DNA from: Candidatus Treponema excrementipullorum
Lineage (GTDB): Bacteria; Spirochaetota; Spirochaetia; Treponematales; Treponemataceae
Assembly (NCBI GenBank): GCA_018883625.1
Contig: JAHLFV010000183.1
Coordinates: forward strand, 1-13,906
DNA length: 13,906 nucleotides
Reading direction: 5' to 3'
This document shows positions 6,852-13,230 of the stretch, piece after piece. Under the pieces are notes generated by a model. The model searched no databases, was not told where the DNA came from, and saw only the letters and a program-made list of their open reading frames with translations. The stretch's first letter is position 1. The number at the start of each line of letters is the position of its first letter. A program made the translations under genes and the position numbers.

Positions 6852-6878
6852 TGCATTGAAAAATGCATAAACTATGCA
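6852..6878 (-). promoter_or_regulatory. Two overlapping hairpins in the ilvB leader
   Basis: TGCATT-GAAA-AATGCA (6852-6867) and TGCATA-AAC-TATGCA (6864-6878), as read on plus, share bases 6864-6867. They therefore cannot both form in the mRNA. They lie 25-50 nt upstream of the ilvB start. This is the geometry of a simple switch, but each stem is only 6 bp. I see no T-box core motif and no leader peptide rich in Ile, Leu or Val codons with its own stop. Confidence 0.3.
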
Positions 6879-6936
6879 AAAAATCAGATAGAAAAATTTT
6901 ATCGTAGTCTGCACCGATGTCTTATTTTTTTCCGTT

Positions 6937-6965
6937 TTGACAAACCTAATAATTATGGGTAAAAG
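6937..6965 (+). promoter_or_regulatory. Possible upstream promoter of miaB
   Basis: A perfect TTGACA (6937-6942) is followed after 17 bp by TAAAAG (6960-6965), four of six matching consensus. A transcript from about 6973 would have a leader of nearly 90 nt to the ATG at 7061. Confidence 0.3.
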
Positions 6966-7045
6966 TCACACAGAAAGGATATGTTTTGGAGTATATGGAG
7001 AGAATATTTCACTGTCAATACTCTGTATGCAAAATAAGGATTTTT

Positions 7046-7054
7046 TGCTACAAT
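7046..7054 (+). promoter_or_regulatory. Extended -10 directly ahead of miaB
   Basis: TGCTACAAT is an extended -10 element (TGn plus TACAAT at 7049-7054) with no good -35. Transcription would begin at about 7060-7061, which is the A of the predicted miaB ATG. No Shine-Dalgarno sequence precedes that ATG. Confidence 0.4.
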
Positions 7055-7060
7055 GCGAAT

Positions 7061-8449
7061 ATGAAATATTTTTTCGAAACATACGGTTGTCAAATGAACA
7101 AAGCCGAATCAGCAGCTATAGAACAGCTTTTTTTAGACAGGGGATGGCAGGCTGCGGAAACCGCAGAAGATGCGGATATAGCCATAATCAATACCTGTTC
7201 TGTTCGGGCAACTGCAGAAAATAGAATCTTCGGCCGTTTAGGATGGTACGGGGCCTTAAAAGCTGTCCGTTCCGGTGCTAAAGATGCCAAAACAAATCAT
7301 TTTCCCATAGCAACTCAGGCTTATAAAGCTGGTCGCCAAACCTTGACGGTGGTGGTTACAGGCTGTATGGCTCAACGTCTTTTAGATACTTTGAAAAAAG
7401 ATTACCCTGTGGTGGATTACGTAGTAGGTAATTTTCAAAAACAACATTTTAGCGAAATAATGGAAGCTGTAGAGAAAAATCTTTCTCCCGTAAACATAGA
7501 AGAAGAACCTGTCTATACTTTTGCACCGGTTTCCTTAGAACCCGGTGCCTTTACCGCTTTTGTGCCCATTATGCATGGCTGCAATAACTTTTGTACATAT
7601 TGTATCGTACCCTATGTTCGTGGACGGGAAGTGTCTAGAAATCCCCATGAAATTTTAAGGGAATTGGATCAGCTTACAGCCCATGGCGTTCGGGAAATTA
7701 CCGTTTTGGGACAAAACGTAAATTCTTACAGATGGGAATCAGAAGGAGAAATAATCACTTTTCCCCGACTTATGGAAATGATAGCTTGTCATTTACGGGA
7801 AACCCATTCCACCATTGGTTGGGTGCGGTTTATGTCAAGTCACCCAAAAGATTTGTCAGATGAACTGATAGATGTTATTTCTCGAGAAAAAGTGTTATGT
7901 CATCATATCCACTTACCGGTACAGCATGGTTCCAACGAAATCCTTCACCGGATGAATCGTCGATATACCAGAGAAAATTACCTATCTCTTATAGAAAAAA
8001 TTCGAAACAAAATACCTGATGTTTCTTTGACAACGGATATTCTTATCGGTTTTCCGGGAGAAACGGAAGAAGATTTTGAGAAAACAAGGGAATTGATGGA
8101 AACCGTACGGTATCAGGCTGCATATATGTATTATTACAATCCCCGGGAAGGAACTCCGGCAGCCACTTATGAAAACCAAGTGCCTGTGGATGTTAAAAAA
8201 GCTCGTTTGCAAAAAATAATCGATATGCAATTGATGATTACCCGGGAAGAAACTCAAAAACGTTTGGGAAAAAACGTAACGGTTTTGGTTGAAGCTGTTT
8301 CCAAGGATAATCCTGAAGAACTTTTAGGTAAAACAGAACAGGATGAACGGGTGGTTTTTGCTGCACCGAAGAGTCTAGTAGGGACCTTTGTTAAGGTAAA
8401 ATTATTAGAATTGACCGGTAATACTATCCGTGGTATAGTTGATTTTTAG
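7061..8449 (+). CDS. miaB: tRNA-2-methylthio-N6-isopentenyladenosine(37) synthase MiaB
   Basis: Radical-SAM methylthiotransferase that adds a 2-methylthio group to i6A37 of tRNAs reading UNN codons, in the cytoplasm; 462 residues. The N-terminal cluster cysteines are C10 (YGCQMN), C46 (NTCSVR) and C102 (GCMAQ). The radical SAM motif is C174-x3-C178-x2-C181 in HGCNNFCTYC. The GQNVNSY and IGFPGETEEDF blocks follow, and a TRAM RNA-binding domain occupies roughly the last 70 residues. C46 to C102 is 56 residues, against 37 in E. coli, so about 19 extra residues lie between those ligands. I start at 7061 because MKYFFETYGCQMN is the family N-terminus. Longer in-frame starts at 6986 (TTG) and 6995 cannot be excluded. 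The stop overlaps the ribosome site of the next gene. Confidence 0.94.
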   Translation: MKYFFETYGCQMNKAESAAIEQLFLDRGWQAAETAEDADIAIINTCSVRATAENRIFGRLGWYGALKAVRSGAKDAKTNHFPIATQAYKAGRQTLTVVVTGCMAQRLLDTLKKDYPVVDYVVGNFQKQHFSEIMEAVEKNLSPVNIEEEPVYTFAPVSLEPGAFTAFVPIMHGCNNFCTYCIVPYVRGREVSRNPHEILRELDQLTAHGVREITVLGQNVNSYRWESEGEIITFPRLMEMIACHLRETHSTIGWVRFMSSHPKDLSDELIDVISREKVLCHHIHLPVQHGSNEILHRMNRRYTRENYLSLIEKIRNKIPDVSLTTDILIGFPGETEEDFEKTRELMETVRYQAAYMYYYNPREGTPAATYENQVPVDVKKARLQKIIDMQLMITREETQKRLGKNVTVLVEAVSKDNPEELLGKTEQDERVVFAAPKSLVGTFVKVKLLELTGNTIRGIVDF

Positions 8450-8461
8450 GAGAGTAAATCT

Positions 8462-8746
8462 ATGCCTTGGAAATATGTAGGTTTTTTAATTTGCTTGGTA
8501 ATTTTATCGATTTTTATAGTTTTTAACGTCAAAAATACTTGTGATATTTCTTTCGGGTTTTATACACTGAAAAGTGTGCCCATCTTCCTGAGTCTTCTTG
8601 TATCTTTTTGTTTGGGAGTTTTTACTACTTTACCCTTGGTGCTTTTTACAAAACAAAAAAAGGAAAAAGTAAAAAAAGAAAAACCTCCGGTAGATACGAA
8701 GACTGCTTCAAAAGAAAAAACAGAAGAACCTATTCTTAAGAAATAG
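8462..8746 (+). CDS. Small LapA/YciS-like inner-membrane protein
   Basis: Protein of 94 residues with two predicted membrane helices, about 5-22 and 39-62. The short segment between them contains NVKNTCDISFGFYTLKSVPI, which resembles the LapA (DUF1049) pattern of an asparagine-rich turn then a hydrophobic hairpin. The C-terminal third is strongly charged and rich in Lys, Glu and Pro, and is likely cytoplasmic. AGGAGAG lies 7 nt upstream and begins at the miaB stop, so the two are co-transcribed and perhaps translationally coupled. LapA proteins of proteobacteria help regulate LPS synthesis. Treponemes generally lack classical LPS, so no function is inferred here. The family assignment is moderate. 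Confidence 0.75.
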   Translation: MPWKYVGFLICLVILSIFIVFNVKNTCDISFGFYTLKSVPIFLSLLVSFCLGVFTTLPLVLFTKQKKEKVKKEKPPVDTKTASKEKTEEPILKK

Positions 8747-8779
8747 TTTTATCTGTATAGTTTCACATATATGTTTTTG

Positions 8780-8802
8780 AATGGACATTTTTAATGTGCA
8801 TT
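8780..8802. repeat. Inverted repeat between the LapA-like and SPOR genes
   Basis: AATGGACATT and AATGTGCATT are inverted repeats, 9 of 10 paired, around a TTT loop and followed by only TTTG. It could be a weak terminator for miaB and the LapA-like gene or an operator for the next gene. I cannot choose between them. No convincing promoter is visible in this 108-bp gap. Confidence 0.35.
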
Positions 8803-8854
8803 TTGCAAATCAGATAAATAAAGGTCGAAATCGGCTATCGGTGGGTGAGGGGTT

Positions 8855-9844
8855 ATGTATCTGTTAAGAAGGGATGTTACTGCAAAAATTACTCTGCTCG
8901 TACTGTTAGGAATGTGTCTGTCTTTACCGTGTTTTTCTGCCTCTGCAGCTCAGGTAATTCAGGAAACGGTAATAAAGTCTCGGGAAGCAGATGTAGATAT
9001 TACCCAGTTGTTGGATGATGTAGAAAAAAAAGCTGAGAGTGCTGCCCTTTCTGACAAACGCGCACTGTATGCGTTTTTGGCTTCTCTTGCGGAACAATTG
9101 GGAATGTATGATAAAGCCACCGGCTGGTATGTAGAAGCCGCCGGTATTGCTGCAAATCCTGCTCCCAATACGACTCCTTATACAACAGAACAGTTAGTTT
9201 TGTCTGCCGTTCGGTGCAGTTTAAACAGCGGAAATTGGCAACAAGCCGAAAATTATCTAGGATATATCCGTAATTCGGCAAATGCAGAAACGGTGTCTTA
9301 TGTTAAGTTATACTCTGTATGGAGTATGCTCTGTAAAACTAACACAAAAGAAGATTTATTGGAACCCGTTAAACTGTTGGAAGCCTATGCAGAGTTGGAT
9401 TCCATGAAAAATGTTCGTCCAGAAGTTTTGCTAACCCTGTGGTACGTTACGGAAGATACAACATGGAAAAATAAACTTATAAAAGACCATAAAGCTTCTC
9501 CGGAAGCGGCCCTTGTGTCCGGTATAGCACAAATGATGCCTTCTCCCTTTTGGTATTTTTTACCTAAAGATCCCTTGGTACTGGGGGCAGATTCTTCATC
9601 TCAGGATGATGGCGAAGAAGAAGCCGTTGTCAGTCAACAAGTAGGTTTTTTCCAAAGCAAAACAAATGCAGAAAATCTGGTTCAACGACTGAAAGACGCC
9701 GGGTTTACTCCCAAAATTAAAGAAGAAGTGCGGGCTTCGGGAACAACTTACTACATGGTAGTGGTTCCCGAAAACGCCGAAGGCTCTATGGGATTAAAGT
9801 TAAAAAGTGCAGGATTTGAATGTTATCCCGTGTTTGAAAATTAA
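8855..9844 (+). CDS. Secreted SPOR-domain protein with TPR-like helices
   Basis: Protein of 329 residues. A signal peptide is clear: basic RR near residue 5, hydrophobic stretch 12-28, and a likely signal peptidase I site after SASA (about 31). The middle region (about 65-170) is helical with a tetratricopeptide character, for example ALYAFLASLAEQLGMYDKA. An acidic serine-rich linker (SSSQDDGEEEA) leads into a C-terminal SPOR domain at about 257-329, with QVGFFQSKTNAENLVQRLKDAGF and YYMVVVP. SPOR domains bind septal peptidoglycan lacking stem peptides, so a periplasmic role at the division site or cell wall is inferred. GAGGGG precedes the ATG. The stop codon ends exactly one base before the convergent neighbour's stop. 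No catalytic domain is visible. Confidence 0.85.
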   Translation: MYLLRRDVTAKITLLVLLGMCLSLPCFSASAAQVIQETVIKSREADVDITQLLDDVEKKAESAALSDKRALYAFLASLAEQLGMYDKATGWYVEAAGIAANPAPNTTPYTTEQLVLSAVRCSLNSGNWQQAENYLGYIRNSANAETVSYVKLYSVWSMLCKTNTKEDLLEPVKLLEAYAELDSMKNVRPEVLLTLWYVTEDTTWKNKLIKDHKASPEAALVSGIAQMMPSPFWYFLPKDPLVLGADSSSQDDGEEEAVVSQQVGFFQSKTNAENLVQRLKDAGFTPKIKEEVRASGTTYYMVVVPENAEGSMGLKLKSAGFECYPVFEN

Positions 9845-11389
9845 TCAGTCCTGTGCCTCTTGAACTTCTTGGCTTTGTCCGTCCTCTGGTGCTGATTCAG
9901 TATCTTCTGCTTTATACGGCTCCAATCGTATGGTTGCCCCGGGAAAGGGTTCTGTGCCCAATGGTGTTACGGATACCGGTTGTAAAGTAACAGCGGTGAT
10001 AGTATCCGATTCGTCATATTCGATGTGAGCTGTGTAGTTTTCCTGGTTGTAAAAAGGTGCTCCCGGTGTTCCCTTAAATTGTAAAACCGATGTGCCGTTG
10101 CATTGACTAAGGGCGATACGACCGGATGCGTTTTCCGATTTATAGGTTTGATCGTCAAAAAATATTTTTGTCAATCCATTGATAAGCCATGTATTTTGGT
10201 TTTCCAAAATCTGTAGAAGATCCGGTGTTTCTTTGGAAGATTGAAAAAGACTCATATCGTGCTTTTGCTTTTTGTAATAACCGTCAACAAGAGCACTTTC
10301 GTTGATAGTCATACCTATGTCATCTCGTATGGTAATTTTTATTTCATCGGTACTGATAAGAGACACATCGATACGCCGGGTTATGCTGTTTATCAAACTG
10401 TTAATAGCCGTAATGTACATTCCGTTGTGACGTGCTGTACTACTAAGCCATGTGTAAACTTCCTGACTTTCTGTACCTTGAAAGATAACCTCTTGAGACT
10501 GAGGATCAAAAAAAATCCCTCGGATACTGTCTTTAGGCGCATCGGTTTTGTACCACAATCCCGACAGGTGTTGTTCTAACGTTTCCTCTGTGCCGTCAAG
10601 TATCTTATTCAATTCGGCTTGTATTACATTTTTTTCTGTAACACGAGTTTCTGTATCTTTTCTGTATTTGTATTGTGCGGAATCCCACACGTACTTTGTT
10701 TGAACTTGGTCGGTAGAAGTACCGTTTTGGGAGACTGCGGAACTGTAAACCCAAACGGGAAAACTGACTCCTAAAGCTCCTTGAGATTCATAGGTGTCAA
10801 ATCTGTCCAATTGTTGTATAAAAATCAAACCGTCAGATTTAAAATCTCCGATAAGGTGCAGGGAAAGTGTATTGTTATTCTTTTCCGGCAGGTATATCTT
10901 CATGACAGAGTTACCGTCTTCATCGTAACCGGTGTAAATCAGACTCTGTTTATGGTTTCCGATAAGATCCATTGCCGTAAAGGAAAATGTTCTTGTTTGA
11001 ATAATTTCAGTGGTAATGGTAGTACTTCTCTTATACTGACGGGAAAAAGGGTCATACAGACCGATTATCAGCCTGATATGGGGATCATCTACTTTTCTGA
11101 TAGACACAATTTGGTCGTCATATCCGTCTCCGTCAAAATCGAGACTGAGAGTACTAAGTAATATTTCATTGCTGTACAGGGGAACAAAGGAGACTACTGT
11201 GGTATTTTCCGCTTCTGTTCCCGCTGTACCTCCAGCCTCTGGAGTTTGGGAGCCTAGATTTTGAGGTATAACGGTTCGTGTGTTATCTGTTGTTACCGGG
11301 ATACTGTCTTGAGTTTTTCTTTGTGAAAAAAAAACAAGAGCAAGGGCTATGGCACATATAGCAAAGATAATGATGACAAAATGCTTCAT
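9845..11389 (-). CDS. Secreted/anchored FG-GAP-like protein, pallilysin-related family (tentative)
   Basis: Protein of 514 residues. An N-terminal hydrophobic segment (about 4-21) acts as signal or anchor, followed by a Thr/Gly/Glu-rich low-complexity linker to about residue 65. The next block carries a calcium-type loop DFDGDGYDDQ, then LIGNHKQSLIYTGYDEDGNS, in the style of FG-GAP/VCBS propeller blades. The rest is beta-rich, and the tail is acidic (APEDGQSQEVQEAQD). From memory the region around DFDGDGYDDQIVSIR resembles proteins annotated as pallilysin-related adhesins in Treponema. I see no HEXXH anywhere, so the proteolytic activity reported for pallilysin is not supported. It starts 12 bp after the methyltransferase stop, without a Shine-Dalgarno sequence, and is probably in one operon with it. 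Confidence 0.7.
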   Translation of the reverse strand: MKHFVIIIFAICAIALALVFFSQRKTQDSIPVTTDNTRTVIPQNLGSQTPEAGGTAGTEAENTTVVSFVPLYSNEILLSTLSLDFDGDGYDDQIVSIRKVDDPHIRLIIGLYDPFSRQYKRSTTITTEIIQTRTFSFTAMDLIGNHKQSLIYTGYDEDGNSVMKIYLPEKNNNTLSLHLIGDFKSDGLIFIQQLDRFDTYESQGALGVSFPVWVYSSAVSQNGTSTDQVQTKYVWDSAQYKYRKDTETRVTEKNVIQAELNKILDGTEETLEQHLSGLWYKTDAPKDSIRGIFFDPQSQEVIFQGTESQEVYTWLSSTARHNGMYITAINSLINSITRRIDVSLISTDEIKITIRDDIGMTINESALVDGYYKKQKHDMSLFQSSKETPDLLQILENQNTWLINGLTKIFFDDQTYKSENASGRIALSQCNGTSVLQFKGTPGAPFYNQENYTAHIEYDESDTITAVTLQPVSVTPLGTEPFPGATIRLEPYKAEDTESAPEDGQSQEVQEAQD

Positions 11390-11401
11390 GGTTCTATAAT
11401 A

Positions 11402-12154
11402 CTATTTTTGACAGATAATTACCATAGTAGAAGCTTTTTCGTCATAAGGAGCCCATTGAAAATCCCCATAGACTTTGATGGTAGTGAAACCTGCTTTAAA
11501 AAGCATATCTCGTAACTCCAAGGCAGAATACAGTCGTTGAACAAATTCGTGTTCGATGCGCTCTCCCGTTTCGTTATTTATAAGAATCCACTTGGAGCGG
11601 AGACCTTCCCATAGACCCTCTACGGAAAATTCCGTCAAAACAGTTTTTCCTGCTCTTTCAAACCATTCTCCAGAAGTAAAATAACGGACAGCAATTTCCC
11701 GACTGGTGCCCTCCATAACAAAATAGCCACCCTTTTTAACAGACTTGGCAATGTTATTAAGAATAAGTTGATCTTCTTGTATGCTGTCACAGTATCCAAA
11801 GGATGTATAAAGATTGACAGCTACGTCAAAGGTTCCCTGGGTGGAAAATGTCCGCAAATCACCTTGGATAAGATTAAGCTGTACGTTTTCATCCTTTGCA
11901 GTTTCCCGGGCAGCATCCAAGTAAGGTTGCATCAAGTCTACGCCGGTAACATCAAGTCCCAATAAAGCCAGTTCTACGGATATTCTGCCGGGGCCACAGC
12001 CTGCATCCAGAACCTTCGCTCCCGGAGATAAGGTACATGCGTCAAATACAGCCTGGGCTATTCCCGGTGCTTCAGCCCAATGTTGTTGGTCAAACATAAT
12101 GGGACCGTAATTTAGCCAAAAATTTTCCTTTTCAAACCACTGTTTTTTTTCCAT
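11402..12154 (-). CDS. Class I SAM-dependent methyltransferase
   Basis: Cytoplasmic protein of 250 residues. Motif I VLDAGCGPG (48-56) binds S-adenosylmethionine, and the acidic residue ending beta-2 is D73 in VTGVDL. A GDLRTF block and a hydrophobic VAVNLYTSFGY, typical of motif IV, follow. The C-terminal half has an antiparallel insert (EFSVEGLWEGLRSKW, TGERIEHEFVQRLYS) seen in small-molecule methyltransferases. The substrate cannot be told. I place the start at MEKKQWFEKENFW (12154). An in-frame ATG at 12190 would add a short hydrophobic run overlapping the predicted promoter. No ribosome site precedes 12154. It leads a two-gene reverse unit with the secreted FG-GAP-like protein. Confidence 0.88.
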   Translation of the reverse strand: MEKKQWFEKENFWLNYGPIMFDQQHWAEAPGIAQAVFDACTLSPGAKVLDAGCGPGRISVELALLGLDVTGVDLMQPYLDAARETAKDENVQLNLIQGDLRTFSTQGTFDVAVNLYTSFGYCDSIQEDQLILNNIAKSVKKGGYFVMEGTSREIAVRYFTSGEWFERAGKTVLTEFSVEGLWEGLRSKWILINNETGERIEHEFVQRLYSALELRDMLFKAGFTTIKVYGDFQWAPYDEKASTMVIICQK

Positions 12155-12163
12155 AACTGTTAC

Positions 12164-12172
12164 AGTATACCA
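12164..12172 (-). promoter_or_regulatory. Extended -10 directly ahead of the methyltransferase
   Basis: On the minus strand TGGTATACT (12172-12164) is an extended -10 with a poor -35. Transcription would begin only about 2-3 nt before the ATG at 12154, giving an almost leaderless mRNA. Confidence 0.4.
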
Positions 12173-12203
12173 CATAGTAAACAAAAACAAAATATCAAAA
12201 ATA

Positions 12204-12233
12204 TTGACATTACATACTTTTCCGTAGTATATT
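12204..12233 (+). promoter_or_regulatory. Predicted promoter of rplM-rpsI-recX
   Basis: Consensus TTGACA (12204-12209) and TATATT (12228-12233) are separated by 18 bp. Transcription from about 12240 would leave a leader of about 134 nt before rplM. This is the strongest promoter match in the window, as expected for a ribosomal protein operon. Confidence 0.7.
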
Positions 12234-12239
12234 TAACTC

Positions 12240-12373
12240 CCGTATATCTGCGCGAGTGCGTTGCGAAAGTGTCGCATGGCGTAAAGAAGCAGGCTGCTCA
12301 CCTGTTTCTGTACCGAAACCTTCGATGCTGACGGTTCCGGTGTATAAGAACTTTTTATAAGTAAGGTATATAC
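12240..12373 (+). promoter_or_regulatory. Structured 5' leader of the rplM operon
   Basis: Three hairpins can be drawn in order. TGCGA/TCGCA is at 12262-12276. AAGCAGG (12287-12293) pairs with CCTGTTT (12301-12307), with one wobble. ACCGAAACC (12312-12320) pairs with GGTTCCGGT (12333-12341), with one mismatch. AAGG at 12363-12366 is the ribosome site. L13 operons in other bacteria carry leader RNAs bound by L13 for feedback control. I infer a similar role, but cannot assign it to a known RNA family by eye. Confidence 0.45.
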
Positions 12374-12802
12374 ATGAAAACTATTTTCGTAAATGAAAAA
12401 GATGCTGTTCGTAACTGGTATGTTATTGATGCAGCGGGGAAACCCCTGGGACGTGTTGCAGCTAAAGCCGCAGCAGTTTTGAGAGGAAAACACAAGGTTA
12501 CTTTTGCCCGTAATCAGGAAATGGGTGATTTTATCGTTATCATCAATGCTGATAAAGTTGCAGTGACCGGTGCCAAGGCTACAGACAAGATGTATTATCA
12601 TCATACAGGGTACGTTGGTGGATTAAAGTCTTTTACTTTTGAGAAAAAAATTGAGCGTCATCCCGATGCCCCTTTGATGTTGGCTATTAAGGGTATGCTT
12701 CCTAAAGGACCCCTTGGTCGAGCTATGTTGAAGAATGTAAAGGTGTATGCAGGAACAGAACATCCTCATGCAGCACAGAATCCCCAGCCATTAGAAGTAT
12801 AA
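12374..12802 (+). CDS. rplM: 50S ribosomal protein L13
   Basis: Early-assembly protein of the large ribosomal subunit that binds 23S rRNA; 142 residues, the normal length. Recognised by NWYVIDAAGKPLGRVAAKAA near the start, then GDFIVIINADKVAVTG, the YYHHTGYVGGLK block and the C-terminal GMLPKGPLGRAMLKNVKVYAGTEHPH signature. The ATG has AAGG seven bases upstream. It is first in an operon with rpsI, which begins 12 bp after its stop, the pairing found in most bacteria. The consensus promoter and structured leader ahead of it suggest growth-rate and feedback control. Confidence 0.98.
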   Translation: MKTIFVNEKDAVRNWYVIDAAGKPLGRVAAKAAAVLRGKHKVTFARNQEMGDFIVIINADKVAVTGAKATDKMYYHHTGYVGGLKSFTFEKKIERHPDAPLMLAIKGMLPKGPLGRAMLKNVKVYAGTEHPHAAQNPQPLEV

Positions 12803-12814
12803 CAGGAGTCCAGC

Positions 12815-13207
12815 GTGGTTAAAAATATTGCAATCGGTACAGGAAGAAGAAAGACTGCCGTTGCCCGTGTTTTTTTACGGGAAGGTACCGGTAAAATCGT
12901 TGTTAACGGCAAAGATGTAAATGACTATTTTGCAACAGCAGAACAGGTTCGGGTTGTTCGTCAGCCTCTTATGGTAACAGCCAGTGAGAACAAGTTCGAT
13001 ATTCTTATCAACGTTTCCGGTGGTGGATTAAATGGACAGGCAGGTGCTTGTTTACACGGATTGTCCAGAGCTCTTACTCAGGTAGATCAGGAAAATTACG
13101 CTTCTCTCAAAGCAAACGGTTATCTTACCCGAGATTCCCGCATGGTTGAACGTAAAAAGTACGGACAGCGTGGTGCACGCCGTCGCTTCCAGTTCAGCAA
13201 GCGTTAG
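12815..13207 (+). CDS. rpsI: 30S ribosomal protein S9
   Basis: Small-subunit protein whose C-terminal tail reaches the P-site tRNA; 130 residues, the usual length. Family marks are GTGRRKTAVARVFLREGTG near the N-terminus, the SGGGLNGQAGACLHGLSRAL block, and the basic end YGQRGARRRFQFSKR with the conserved terminal KR. The start codon is GTG, supported by AGGAG six bases upstream (12804-12808). It is co-transcribed with rplM. recX follows after about 23 bp. Confidence 0.98.
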   Translation: MVKNIAIGTGRRKTAVARVFLREGTGKIVVNGKDVNDYFATAEQVRVVRQPLMVTASENKFDILINVSGGGLNGQAGACLHGLSRALTQVDQENYASLKANGYLTRDSRMVERKKYGQRGARRRFQFSKR

Positions 13208-13230
13208 TTTTTTCTGTTCAGCAGGTAGTG

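Noticed and set aside
6828..6914. Hydrophobic N-terminal extension of IlvB, or a leader peptide
   Set aside because: It is in frame with ilvB without a stop of its own, is not enriched in Ile, Leu or Val codons as an ilv leader would be, and the GAGG site favours the ATG at 6827.
6828..6990. T-box riboswitch upstream of ilvB
   Set aside because: The conserved T-box core (AGGGTGGNACCGCG type) is absent and the region is too short for the full structure.
10781..11161. Forward open frame of 126 codons opposite the FG-GAP-like gene
   Set aside because: It is antisense to a gene with a signal segment and calcium-loop motif, and shows no domain or ribosome site.
12233..12604. Reverse open frame of 123 codons over the rplM leader and 5' end
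   Set aside because: It overlaps the strongly conserved L13 coding sequence, the promoter and the leader, and has no protein-like features of its own.
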